Assembly (NCBI RefSeq): GCF_024127895.1
Contig: NZ_JAMYBK010000010.1
Span: 80,893 to 144,892, forward strand
Origin: Pseudomonas guariconensis
Lineage (GTDB): Bacteria > Pseudomonadota > Gammaproteobacteria > Pseudomonadales > Pseudomonadaceae
DNA: 64,000 bases
Direction of reading: 5' to 3'
Shown here: positions 41,714 to 50,136 of the stretch, one piece after another
Position numbering within the stretch: the stretch's first letter is position 1
How the letters are laid out: each line of letters starts with the position of its first letter
Translations under genes and position numbers: made by a program
The notes under the pieces: generated by a model
The model's input: only the letters and a program-made list of their open reading frames with translations
What the model was told of the DNA's origin: nothing
The model's database searches: none

Positions 41714-42115
41714 ATGAGTAATAAATGCCTTCCTGCAATCCTGGGCCGCTTGAAGCTCATGACGGGGTCCAGCACCGACGCAGAGCTTGCCAAGGCCCTC
41801 GACGTGAGCCCGCAGACATTGAGCAGTTGGAAAGTACGCGAGCGCATTCCCTATGCGTTATGCATAGACCTAGCGCTGGCACACGGGCTTTCCCTCGACT
41901 GGCTGTTGCTGGGCGAAGGTGCCCAGGCCCGTACGCCAGCCGCCCCCTCGGATGCCACCACAGCGCCAGGCTGGGAGCCGGACCTGATGAGGCAGTTGCA
42001 GGGCCTGTCGCCCGGCGACCTGCAGGCCATCCGCGCCAACGTCGAGGACAAGTTGCGCCTCTACCAATTGGAGCAACGTGTGGACGAGCTGAGCAACCGC
42101 CTGGCCGGACGATAG
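41714..42115 (+). CDS. CI-type phage repressor-like protein (HTH only)
   Basis: 133 residues. The N-terminal helix-turn-helix 'ILGRLKLMTGSSTDAELAKALDVSPQTLSSWKVRERIPYALCIDLALAHGLSLDWLLLGEG' is the bacteriophage CI repressor DNA-binding family. The normal C-terminal peptidase/dimerisation domain (S24, RecA-cleavable) is absent. In its place is a short linker and a helical, probably coiled, tail ('KLRLYQLEQRVDELSNRL'). So it is unlikely to respond to DNA damage by self-cleavage. Start at the ATG at 41714; the longer frame upstream is not coding-like. Confidence 0.8.
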   Translation: MSNKCLPAILGRLKLMTGSSTDAELAKALDVSPQTLSSWKVRERIPYALCIDLALAHGLSLDWLLLGEGAQARTPAAPSDATTAPGWEPDLMRQLQGLSPGDLQAIRANVEDKLRLYQLEQRVDELSNRLAGR

Positions 42116-42117
42116 GG

Positions 42118-42504
42118 CTACCCTCCCCGTCGCCAGCGCTGGACGATGTCCTTGAGATCGGCCGCATCCAGCCAGAACATGACCTTGATGCTGATCGGGA
42201 TCACCACCACCGCCGCGACGAAGGCCGCGACGCCGCTGGATAAAAAAGGCACCAGCGACAGCATCAGCGGCGTGAAGAGATAGCCCACGCCCGCAGACAA
42301 GAGCAGCGTCACCATCCGCTGCCATACCTTCAATGGCCTGCGCGAGCCGATCACGACCCAGGCCTTGAGCCTGCGCCGTGAGCTGCTGACCAGCCAGGCG
42401 CCAAGCAGTGCGCCGAACACGGCCTGGCTGTCGAACCCCAGTGCCTCGCCACTGACCTGGCTCTGCCGCCAAGCCAACGCGGCAGCCTCCACGACCTCAT
42501 GCAT
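42118..42504 (-). CDS. Holin-like small membrane protein (phage-derived)
   Basis: 128 residues with about three hydrophobic segments: 'SQAVFGALLGAWLVSSS', 'MVTLLLSAGVGYLFTPLMLSLVPFL' and 'SGVAAFVAAVVVIPISIKVMFWL'. The pattern resembles the putative holins of P2/phiCTX-type Pseudomonas phages. It starts at 42504 with GAGG upstream and overlaps the end of the GpL-like gene by eight bases. No endolysin is present. Only two bases separate its stop from that of the convergent cI-like gene. Confidence 0.6.
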   Translation of the reverse strand: MHEVVEAAALAWRQSQVSGEALGFDSQAVFGALLGAWLVSSSRRRLKAWVVIGSRRPLKVWQRMVTLLLSAGVGYLFTPLMLSLVPFLSSGVAAFVAAVVVIPISIKVMFWLDAADLKDIVQRWRRGG

Positions 42505-42895
42505 ACGGCACCTCACACTGCCTGCTGTTGATCGCCGGCATGGCATGGCGGACCAGTGCACGTCGGGTAGCGGCTTCCACCAGACGCAGGTAGCAGATCG
42601 ACAGTGCCCGGCCATGGGCATGCCCCGAGACGTCGGCAAGGCGCCGGTAGCCGCGCTCGCGCAAGCAGCGCCGCCAGGTGGCGAACTCCCGGGCAGCGAT
42701 ATCGACCCCCTCCCACGCGGCGAGCTCCAGTTGCGTATCGCTGACATGCCCTGGCAGTTGCAGCCGTTGGCGCAGCGCCTGCAACTCGATACGTGGCCAG
42801 AAAGGGTCGTGGCACGCCAGGTAGCGCCGCCCGGGCAGCGTCGGCTCATCGTGCATCGGGGAGTGTGAAACACAGTTCATCAGGACGGCCCCCAT
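42497..42895 (-). CDS. GpL-like phage head completion protein, shortened
   Basis: 132 residues. The segment 'DPFWPRIELQALRQRLQL' and, further on, 'RERGYRRLADVSGHAHGRALSICYLRLVEAAT' follow the pattern of P2 head-completion protein GpL ('FFPDID...VRERMRLE', then 'AAGFTRLADVP...YYERAVCAMA'). P2 GpL is about 169 residues, and the C-terminal part is missing here. The start at 42895 shares a base with the LuxR-like stop (TGATG), so translation is probably coupled; Met at 42880 is an alternative. It is isolated from any capsid genes. Confidence 0.6.
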   Translation of the reverse strand: MGAVLMNCVSHSPMHDEPTLPGRRYLACHDPFWPRIELQALRQRLQLPGHVSDTQLELAAWEGVDIAAREFATWRRCLRERGYRRLADVSGHAHGRALSICYLRLVEAATRRALVRHAMPAINSRQCEVPYA

Positions 42896-43143
42896 CACTG
42901 GTCCTGCAACATGCCGTAGCGGATCGCCTTGATCACCGCGGCGATGCGCGTATTCACCGCGAACTTGCGCAGCACGTTGCCGATATGGAAGTTCACGGTC
43001 GACTCCTTGCAGCCGAGGATCTGGCCGATTTCCCAGGATGTCTTGCCATAGGCACACCAGAGCAGTACCTGGCTTTCCCGGCGGGTAAGCGGGACGGGTG
43101 GCTCGTGATCGGGGTCAGGTTTGCAGGGGATTGTGGAATGCAT
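42895..43143 (-). CDS. LuxR-type helix-turn-helix protein without sensor domain
   Basis: 82 residues consisting almost only of a LuxR DNA-binding domain: 'LTRRESQVLLWCAYGKTSWEIGQILGCKESTVNFHIGNVLRKFAVNTRIAAVIKAI'. The N-terminal acyl-homoserine-lactone or receiver domain of normal LuxR proteins is absent. The HTH most resembles quorum-sensing LuxR members ('GKTSWEIG', 'STVNFHI'). First gene of a three-gene overlapping operon with GpL-like and holin-like proteins, which is an unusual pairing. Start at 43143 after GAGAG. Confidence 0.8.
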   Translation of the reverse strand: MHSTIPCKPDPDHEPPVPLTRRESQVLLWCAYGKTSWEIGQILGCKESTVNFHIGNVLRKFAVNTRIAAVIKAIRYGMLQDQ

Positions 43144-43380
43144 GGGAACGCTCTCTTTGCACAGTCGAAACGGGCCCGCAGGGCCGTTCACAGTTGATGT
43201 GCATGCACCTTACGAAGCCGCTGCGGCCCCGCTCCAGCAGCGCACCTTGTAAAGCGGCGCGCTACAAAAACGTCATACCTGCGGCCCCCGGATCTTCACC
43301 CGGCTGCCGGACGTGCTCTGAGCGGCCTTTCGCGCGTCTGACCTCCATTGCCTGCCGCCCCTTCTACCTGGAGTCGTACG

Positions 43381-45453
43381 ATGCGCCCCGTTTCACCTGT
43401 CACTTGTGCTTTCGGCCTGTTGGTCAGCAGCGCCGCCACACCGACAATGGCTGCGGCGCCGGTGGAACTCGGCCAGGTACTGATCGAAGACCAGCGACAG
43501 GGCGAGCTGGAGGCCGCGGCGCAACGCCTGCACGAGGTGCCGGGGGCGAGCAATCTGGTCGACATGCAGCAGGTAGGCCAGGGCCGCGTCGCCAGCAACC
43601 AGGACGTGCTGGCCTACCAGCCCGGGGTGTTCGCCCAGTCGGCAGGCAACGACGGCATCAAGCTGTCGATCCGCGGCTCGGGCATCAATCGCGCTCCCGG
43701 CGCCCACGGCTCCGGGGTCTACACGATGTTCGACGGCCTGCCCCTGACCGGTCCTGGTGGCACGCCCTACGAGCTGTTCGAGCCGCTGTGGCTCAGCCGT
43801 GCCGAAGTGCTGCGCGGCGCCAATGGTTTCGACCAGGGCGCCCTGGCCCTGGGTGGCGCGATCAACTACGTGACCCATACCGGCTACGATGCCGCGCCGC
43901 TGCAACTGCGCTATGAAGTCGGCAGCCGGGGCTACCAGCACCGGCACATCAGCTCCGGCCAGGTGCTGGGCGACCTCGACTACTACGTGGCCCTGACCGA
44001 CGCGGAATACGACGGCTACCAAGAGCACAGCAGCGGCAGCGCCAAAGGCATCGCCGCCAACGTCGGCTACCGGTTCAATCCGAACCTCGAGACGCGCTTC
44101 TACCTGCGCTACCGGGAAACCGAGAACGAACTGGCCGGGCGCCTGACCAAGCAGCAGATCAAACATCACCCCCGCGATGCCAACCCAGCCTACCTGGCCC
44201 GCGACGACAGCCGCCCGCAACCGGGCAGCACCTGGGTGGGCAACAAGACCACCTTCTACCTGGACGACGATGCTCGCCTGGAAACCGGGCTGGTCTATCA
44301 CGACTACCCGATGGACCTGCGCGAAGGCCCGATGCGGCTGAAGGTCGCCTATACCGATGTCAGTGGGACACTGAACTATTTGCGCCGCGACACCTTGTGG
44401 GGCCACGAGAGCAAGACCACCGTCGGTTGGCGCACCACCAAGCACCTGCCCAACAGCGGTGCCTCGCAGTTCGCGCGCAATCGTGACGTCATCGGTGAGC
44501 GCACCCGCGACTTCAGCTACCAAGGCTCGGACACGGTGCTGCACGTGGGCAATGACCTGGAGCTGGTTCCCAACCTGTGGCTGACCACAGGCCTGGCGAT
44601 GATCTATACCCGCCGTGAAAGCGATGTCACCTACCCTGCCGCAGGCGGCAAGGTCAGCCAGCATGACTGGGACTACGCACCGCGCCTGGGGCTACGCTAC
44701 GACGTCACCCCGAACGTGCAGGTCTATGGCAACCTGAGCCGTTCGGTGGAGCCGCCACATCCGTGGTCGCTGATCTGGAGTGCGCCCGCCGTGAGCGGTG
44801 GGCAGATCCAGCCCATCGAAATGCAGAACCAGACCGCCACCACGCTGGAGCTGGGCGGCCGGGGCGATGCCGCCTTCGGCCGCTGGGAGCTGGCCTGGTA
44901 CTACTCGCAAGTGCGCCATGAACTGCTGGCGGTGGAGATCGTGCCCGGCACCCCAGCGGCCGAGTTCAACGCCAGCGCCACCGTGCACCAGGGTGTCGAG
45001 GCCAGCCTGGACAGCACGCTCTGGGAACGCCCCGGCACGGGAAGGCTGGCCTTGCGCCAGGCCTACACCTTCAGCGATTTCCACTACCGCGACGACGACA
45101 CGTTCGGCGACAACCGCCTGCCCGGCATTCCCATGCACTACTACCAGGCCGAGCTGCGCTACGACTGGCCGAGTGGTTTCTACGCCGGGCTCAATACCCA
45201 GATGGCCTCGAAGGTCCAGGTCGACTATGCCAACAGCTACCCTGCCGACGCCTATGCCCTGCTCGGTGCACGCCTGGGCTGGAACTCGCCGAAGCAGGAC
45301 TGGCAGACCTGGCTGGACCTGCGCAACCTGACCAACAAGCGGTATGCAGCGACGGTGACGCCGGGGTACGACGATGGCGGACGGGACATTGCTCGCTCGA
45401 CGCCGGGGGAAGGGTTCGGGGTGTATGCAGGGGTCTCGTACAGCTTCCGCTAG
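43381..45453 (+). CDS. TonB-dependent outer-membrane receptor
   Basis: 690 residues with a signal peptide to about residue 26. A plug domain follows ('NQDVLAYQPGVFAQSAGNDGIKLSIRGSGINRAPGAHGSGVYTMFDGLPL', then 'EVLRGANGFDQGALALGGAINYVTHTG'). The 22-strand barrel ends in 'GVSYSFR', a terminal aromatic plus Arg. There is no N-terminal signalling domain, so it does not drive an ECF sigma switch. The ligand is unknown. ATG at 43381 with GGAG upstream. A 237-base gap separates it from the divergent LuxR-like gene, and I see no convincing Fur box there. Confidence 0.88.
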   Translation: MRPVSPVTCAFGLLVSSAATPTMAAAPVELGQVLIEDQRQGELEAAAQRLHEVPGASNLVDMQQVGQGRVASNQDVLAYQPGVFAQSAGNDGIKLSIRGSGINRAPGAHGSGVYTMFDGLPLTGPGGTPYELFEPLWLSRAEVLRGANGFDQGALALGGAINYVTHTGYDAAPLQLRYEVGSRGYQHRHISSGQVLGDLDYYVALTDAEYDGYQEHSSGSAKGIAANVGYRFNPNLETRFYLRYRETENELAGRLTKQQIKHHPRDANPAYLARDDSRPQPGSTWVGNKTTFYLDDDARLETGLVYHDYPMDLREGPMRLKVAYTDVSGTLNYLRRDTLWGHESKTTVGWRTTKHLPNSGASQFARNRDVIGERTRDFSYQGSDTVLHVGNDLELVPNLWLTTGLAMIYTRRESDVTYPAAGGKVSQHDWDYAPRLGLRYDVTPNVQVYGNLSRSVEPPHPWSLIWSAPAVSGGQIQPIEMQNQTATTLELGGRGDAAFGRWELAWYYSQVRHELLAVEIVPGTPAAEFNASATVHQGVEASLDSTLWERPGTGRLALRQAYTFSDFHYRDDDTFGDNRLPGIPMHYYQAELRYDWPSGFYAGLNTQMASKVQVDYANSYPADAYALLGARLGWNSPKQDWQTWLDLRNLTNKRYAATVTPGYDDGGRDIARSTPGEGFGVYAGVSYSFR

Positions 45454-45480
45454 GCCGATCCTGGGGTCGCTTCGCAGCGC

Positions 45481-46545
45481 TCAAGAAGGCAACTGCACCT
45501 GCGGCTTCGTATCGGCGAAGATCGCCCAGCTGGAGATGAACAACGCGGCGATCAGCGGACCGATGACGAAGCCGTTGAGCCCGAACACCGCCAGGCCGCC
45601 GAGGGTGGAGACCAGGATCAGGTAGTCGGGTATCCGGGTGTCCTTGCCCACCAGGATCGGCCGCAGCAGATTGTCCACCAGGCCGATCACCAGCACGCCG
45701 AAGGCGGTCAGCACCACGCCCTGCCAGATCGCCCCGGTGAGCAGGAAGTACAGCGCCACCGGCGCCCAGACGATCCCCGCCCCCACCGCCGGCAGCAATG
45801 ACAGGAACGCCATCAGCACGGCCCAGACCAGCGCGCTGGGGATGCCCAGCACCCAGAAGATGAAGCCGCCCAAGGCGCCCTGGGTGATGGCCACCAGCAG
45901 GTTGCCCTTCACCGTGGCGCGCACCACCCGGTTGAATTTCAGTTGCAGGCGGCGCTTCTGCTGCTCCGGCAGGGGGACGGCCAGACGGACCCTGCGCGCC
46001 AGGTCCGCGCCTTCGCGCAGGAAGAAGAACAGCAGGTAGAGCATGATGCCGAAGCTCACCAGGAAGTCGAAGGTCCCCTGGCCGAAGCTGAAGGCCTGGC
46101 TGGCGAGGAACTGGCTGCCCTGGGTCGCCCACTTGCTGATCTTGTCGCGCAGGCCGTCCAGGTTGCCCAGGCCCATGTGGTCCAGGCCATTCTGGGCGAA
46201 GGCCGGGAGCATGTCCTTGCCCCGTTCGAGGTAGCCGGCGATGTCCAGTTGCCCGCTTTCGATGCGTTGGTAGAGCGCGGCGCCTTCCTGCACCAGCAAG
46301 GTGCTGATGACGATCACCGGCAGGATGGCGATCAGCAAGCAGATCAGCAGGCTGATGGCGGCGGCCAGGTTGCGTCGCCGGCCGACACGCACCAGCAGGC
46401 TACGTTGCAACGGCGCGAACAGGATGCCGAGGATCACCGCCCAGAAGATCGCCCCGTAGTACGGCAGCAGGATCCACGCGAAAGCGACGCTCACCAGCGT
46501 CAGGAGCACGGCCAGGGCCTTGTTCTGCAAAGCGGTAGGGTTCAT
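45481..46545 (-). CDS. AI-2E/PerM family membrane protein
   Basis: 354 residues, about eight membrane segments, with the family's hydrophobic blocks and the conserved stretch 'VLVIGLVDNLLRPILVGKDTRIPDYLILVSTLGGLAVFGLNGFVIGP'. Family members are proposed permeases (TqsA, PerM), and some act as Na+/H+ antiporters; function here is open. Start at 46545 with GAGGAA upstream. Divergent from trhP. Convergent with the TonB receptor, with a 27-base gap. Confidence 0.85.
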   Translation of the reverse strand: MNPTALQNKALAVLLTLVSVAFAWILLPYYGAIFWAVILGILFAPLQRSLLVRVGRRRNLAAAISLLICLLIAILPVIVISTLLVQEGAALYQRIESGQLDIAGYLERGKDMLPAFAQNGLDHMGLGNLDGLRDKISKWATQGSQFLASQAFSFGQGTFDFLVSFGIMLYLLFFFLREGADLARRVRLAVPLPEQQKRRLQLKFNRVVRATVKGNLLVAITQGALGGFIFWVLGIPSALVWAVLMAFLSLLPAVGAGIVWAPVALYFLLTGAIWQGVVLTAFGVLVIGLVDNLLRPILVGKDTRIPDYLILVSTLGGLAVFGLNGFVIGPLIAALFISSWAIFADTKPQVQLPS

Positions 46546-46678
46546 GGAGGTTCCTCGACTGTCCTGGACATTAGTGCGCAGGGCATCGGCAAAAGTGCCA
46601 TCGCCGGCCGCTTGATCCAGGTCAATGCCGCAACGCGGCGCTGGCCTTAGCATCCGCGCCTTTTGCCCCGGTGCGCAC

Positions 46679-48013
46679 ATGACCTCACTCGCCAAGCCCG
46701 AACTGCTGGCTCCCGCCGGCACCCTCAAGACCCTGCGCTACGCCTTCGCCTATGGGGCCGACGCGGTCTACGCCGGCCAGCCGCGCTACAGTCTGCGGGT
46801 GCGCAACAATGAGTTCGACCACGCCAACCTGGCCCTGGGCATCCAGGAGGCCCATACCCTGGGCAAGCGCTTCTACGTGGTGGTGAACATCGCCCCGCAC
46901 AACGCCAAGCTCAAGACCTTCCTCAAGGACTTGACACCGGTGGTCGAGATGGCGCCGGACGCGCTGATCATGTCCGACCCCGGGCTGATCATGCTGGTGC
47001 GCGAGCACTTCCCGCAGATGCCCATCCACCTGTCGGTGCAGGCCAACACGGTGAACTGGGCCAGTGTCGAGTTCTGGAAGCGCCTGGGCCTGGGCCGGGT
47101 GATCCTGTCGCGCGAGCTGTCGCTGGAGGAAATCGAAGAGATCCGCCAGCAGGTACCGGACATGGAACTGGAAGTGTTCGTCCATGGCGCCCTGTGCATG
47201 GCCTATTCCGGGCGCTGTCTGCTGTCTGGCTACCTGAACCGCCGCGACGCCAACCAGGGCACCTGCACCAATGCCTGCCGCTGGAAATACCAGGCCACCG
47301 AGGCCACGCAGGACATCACCGGGGACATCGTCCGCGAGGTCGAACCGACCCTGGGCATCGGTGCCCCGACCGACCAGGTGTTCCTGCTCCAGGAGGGCAA
47401 CCGTCCTGGCGAGGCGATGCCTGCCTTCGAGGACGAGCACGGCACCTACATCATGAACGCCAAGGACCTGCGCGCCATCCAGCATGTGGAGCGCCTGACA
47501 CACATGGGCGTGCACTCGTTGAAGATCGAAGGCCGGACCAAGTCGCACTTCTATTGCGCCCGTGCCGTGCAGGCCTACCGCCAGGCGATCGACGACGCCG
47601 TGGCGGGGCGCCCGTTCGACCGTAGCCTGATGGACAACCTCGAGTCCCTGGCCCAGCGCGGCTACACCGAAGGCTTCCTGCGGCGCCACGTGCACGACGA
47701 GTACCAGAACTACCAGCGCGGCAACTCGGTGTCCGAGCGCCAGCAGTTCGTCGGCGAACTGACCGGCCGGCGGGTGGAAGGCCTGGCGGAAGTCCAGGTG
47801 AAGAACCGCTTCGCCGTGGGCGACCACCTGGAGCTGATGACCCCGCGGGGCAACTACCACTTCGACCTGCATCGCCTGCACGGTCGCCAGCAGCAGGCGA
47901 TCCAAGTGGCACCTGGCGCTGGTCATGTGGTCTACCTGCCGATCCCCGAGCAGGTGCCGCTGGACTACGGCCTGCTGATACGCGACCTGGAAGGCGACGA
48001 CACGGCTGCCTGA
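46679..48013 (+). CDS. trhP: U32 peptidase-like tRNA hydroxylation protein TrhP (YegQ)
   Basis: 444 residues, very similar throughout to E. coli YegQ/TrhP ('KPELLAPAGTLKTLRYAFAYGADAVYAGQPRYSLRVRNNEF'). The U32 core includes Cys residues in 'FVHGALCMAYSGRCLLSGYLNRRDANQGTCTNACRW' that probably bind an Fe-S cluster. In E. coli the protein supports prephenate-dependent 5-hydroxylation of wobble uridine 34 in tRNA; it is not a proven protease. Start at 46679; a GTG-rich longer frame is not needed. Its stop codon overlaps a CopR-like box for the next gene. Confidence 0.93.
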   Translation: MTSLAKPELLAPAGTLKTLRYAFAYGADAVYAGQPRYSLRVRNNEFDHANLALGIQEAHTLGKRFYVVVNIAPHNAKLKTFLKDLTPVVEMAPDALIMSDPGLIMLVREHFPQMPIHLSVQANTVNWASVEFWKRLGLGRVILSRELSLEEIEEIRQQVPDMELEVFVHGALCMAYSGRCLLSGYLNRRDANQGTCTNACRWKYQATEATQDITGDIVREVEPTLGIGAPTDQVFLLQEGNRPGEAMPAFEDEHGTYIMNAKDLRAIQHVERLTHMGVHSLKIEGRTKSHFYCARAVQAYRQAIDDAVAGRPFDRSLMDNLESLAQRGYTEGFLRRHVHDEYQNYQRGNSVSERQQFVGELTGRRVEGLAEVQVKNRFAVGDHLELMTPRGNYHFDLHRLHGRQQQAIQVAPGAGHVVYLPIPEQVPLDYGLLIRDLEGDDTAA

Positions 48014-48025
48014 CAGACTTGTCAT
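48011..48025 (+). promoter_or_regulatory. CopR-like box upstream of the DUF411 gene
   Basis: TGACA-GACTT-GTCAT differs by one base from the TGACA-N5-GTAAT motif known for CopR in Pseudomonas. Its first three bases are the stop codon of trhP. A possible -10 (GATACA) lies at 48062-48067, about 50 bases upstream of the DUF411 start. Confidence 0.5.
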
Positions 48026-48116
48026 GTCCACGTCACCTGGCTGACAGGCGCTGACAGCGAGGATACAGTGGCCTGATCCGCCTGAGCGCCCGCTTTTCCA
48101 AAGGAGTTTCACCATC

Positions 48117-48545
48117 ATGCTGCGCAAACACCTGGTCACCCTCGGCCTGCTGGCCTTTACCGGCCTGGCCCAGGCCGCCGAGACCATCGACGTCTACCGC
48201 GACCCCAACTGCGGTTGCTGCAAGCTGTGGATCAGCCACCTGCGCGACAACGGCTTCACCGTCAACGACCATGTCGAGCCGAACATGAGCGCGGTCAAGC
48301 AGCGCCTGGGCGTCGCGCCACGCCTGGCCTCCTGCCACACCGGCGTGATCGACGGCAAGTTCATCGAGGGCCACGTGCCGGCCGAACAGGTGCGCTTGCT
48401 GGCCCGCCGCGACGACCTCAAGGGCCTCGCCGTGCCGGGCATGCCCATGGGCTCGCCGGGCATGGAGATGGGTGACCACAAGGATCCCTACCAGGTCATC
48501 GGCCTGACCCACGACGGCAAGGACGAAGTGGTGGCCACCTATTGA
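48117..48545 (+). CDS. DUF411 periplasmic copper-associated protein
   Basis: 142 residues with a signal peptide to about residue 20. A thioredoxin-like Cys motif 'RDPNCGCCKLWISHL' follows, then 'ASCHTGVIDGKFIEGHVPA'. A Met/His-rich tail ('GMPMGSPGMEMGDH') suits copper binding. The DUF411 family is found beside copper-resistance genes and is thought to bind or handle copper in the periplasm. AAGGAG is well placed before the ATG, and the CopR-like box upstream supports copper control. A TGATG overlap links it to the next gene. Confidence 0.85.
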   Translation: MLRKHLVTLGLLAFTGLAQAAETIDVYRDPNCGCCKLWISHLRDNGFTVNDHVEPNMSAVKQRLGVAPRLASCHTGVIDGKFIEGHVPAEQVRLLARRDDLKGLAVPGMPMGSPGMEMGDHKDPYQVIGLTHDGKDEVVATY

Positions 48546-48982
48546 TGCTCAGCCTCTGGGCGCTGTTTCTCAGCGCCTTCGGCGCCGCCACCCTGCTGCC
48601 ACTGCAATCCGAGGCGGTGCTGGTGGGGCTGTTGCTGCGCCAGCCCGAGGCCCTGGCCACCCTGCTGCTGGTCGCCACCTTGGGCAACGTGCTGGGCTCG
48701 ATCGTCAACTGGATGCTGGGCAGGGCCATCGAGCACCTGCGTGACCGTCGTTGGTTCCCCTTCAGCGCCACTCAGCTGGAGCGTGCGCAGCAGCGTTACC
48801 AGCGCTGGGGCCAGTGGTCGCTGCTGTTGAGCTGGATGCCGGTGATCGGCGATCCGCTGACCCTGATCGCCGGGATCATGCGCGAACCCTTCTGGCGCTT
48901 CGTGCTGCTGGTCACCCTGGCCAAGGGTGGGCGTTACCTGGTACTGGCCATGGTCACCCTGGGCTGGCTGCAAGGCCAGTGA
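48545..48982 (+). CDS. YqaA/SNARE-associated (DedA-like) membrane protein
   Basis: 145 residues with about four hydrophobic segments. The pattern of the YqaA branch of the DedA/VTT superfamily is visible ('LPLQSEAVLVGLLL', 'GNVLGSIVNWMLGRAI', 'LSWMPVIGDPLTLIAGIMREPFWRFVLLVTLAKGGRY'). DedA proteins are lipid transporters or scramblases needed for envelope balance; the role of this short branch is not settled. It starts on the last base of the DUF411 stop, so the two are translationally coupled and may serve copper or envelope stress together. Confidence 0.8.
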   Translation: MLSLWALFLSAFGAATLLPLQSEAVLVGLLLRQPEALATLLLVATLGNVLGSIVNWMLGRAIEHLRDRRWFPFSATQLERAQQRYQRWGQWSLLLSWMPVIGDPLTLIAGIMREPFWRFVLLVTLAKGGRYLVLAMVTLGWLQGQ

Positions 48983-49055
48983 CACCTTGGCTGTTTCTGG
49001 TGGTCAAGACTGCTACAGTCGCCTATTCCTACATGGCCCTACACGGAGTGCCCCC

Positions 49056-50054
49056 ATGCTGCGCGCAACCGCCCTGGCCTTGGCCTGCCTCGTTGGCAGC
49101 ACGGCCATCGCCGCCGAATCGCCCACCTACGGTAAGCAGCTCGAAGGCTTCGCCTACCCTCACCCGCTCGAGCATTTCGACTTCAGGTCCCAGGGCCAGC
49201 CCCTGCAGATGGGCTACATGGACGTGCCGGCCAAGGGCAAGGCCAATGGCCGCAGCGTGGTGCTGATGCACGGCAAGAACTTCTGCGCCGCCACCTGGGA
49301 AACCACCATCGATGCCCTGAGCCAGGCCGGCTACCGGGTCATCGCCGCGGACCAGGTGGGCTTCTGCAGCGCCAGCAAGCCTGCGCACTACCAGTACAGC
49401 TTCCAGCAGTTGGCGCACAATACCCATGCACTGCTCGAACACCTGGGGGTGAAGCAGGCCATCGTCCTCGGGCATTCCACCGGCGGCATGCTCGCCACCC
49501 GCTACGCCCTGATGTACCCGCAACAGGTCGAGCGCCTGGCCCTGGTCAACCCCATCGGCCTGGAGGACTGGAAGGCCCTGGGCGTGCCCTACCGCACTGT
49601 CGATCAGTGGTACGAACGCGAGTTGCAGCTCAATGCCGAAGGTGTCCGCAACTACGAGCGCAACACCTACTACGCCGGGCGCTGGAAGCCAGAGTACGAG
49701 CGCTGGGTGCAGATGCTGGTGGGCCTGAACAAGGGCCCGGGGCATGAAGCCGTGGCGTGGAACTCGGCACTGATCTACGACATGATCTTCACCCAGCCGG
49801 TGTACCACGAGTTCAAGGACCTGCAGATGCCGACCCTGCTGCTGATCGGCGACCAGGACACCACGGCCATCGGCAGCGACATCGCCCCGCCTGAGGTCAA
49901 GGCGCGCCTGGGCAGGTACAAGGAACTGGGGCCGCGGGTCGCCGGGCTGATTCCCCAAGGCCAGCTGGTGACCTTCGAAGGCCTGGGGCATGCACCGCAG
50001 ATCGAGGAACCCGAGCGTTTCCACCAGGCGCTGATCGGCTGGTTGCAGCGGTAG
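49056..50054 (+). CDS. Secreted alpha/beta-hydrolase
   Basis: 332 residues with a signal peptide cut near 'AIAAES' (about residue 20). The alpha/beta-hydrolase fold has an oxyanion loop 'MHGKNFCAATW', nucleophile Ser141 in 'LGHSTGGM', an Asp in 'LLIGDQDTTAI' and a His in 'EGLGHAPQIEEP'. The substrate is unknown; the family includes esterases and epoxide or haloalkane hydrolases. Start at 49056 with CGGAG upstream. It follows the DedA-like gene after 73 bases. Confidence 0.85.
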   Translation: MLRATALALACLVGSTAIAAESPTYGKQLEGFAYPHPLEHFDFRSQGQPLQMGYMDVPAKGKANGRSVVLMHGKNFCAATWETTIDALSQAGYRVIAADQVGFCSASKPAHYQYSFQQLAHNTHALLEHLGVKQAIVLGHSTGGMLATRYALMYPQQVERLALVNPIGLEDWKALGVPYRTVDQWYERELQLNAEGVRNYERNTYYAGRWKPEYERWVQMLVGLNKGPGHEAVAWNSALIYDMIFTQPVYHEFKDLQMPTLLLIGDQDTTAIGSDIAPPEVKARLGRYKELGPRVAGLIPQGQLVTFEGLGHAPQIEEPERFHQALIGWLQR

Positions 50055-50136
50055 GCGTGTGGTGCGGGAACATACAGGCGATGGGCTGCAACGCAGCCCC
50101 AATGTCGCATGACTGAGGGGCATTGGCCCCTCGCCA

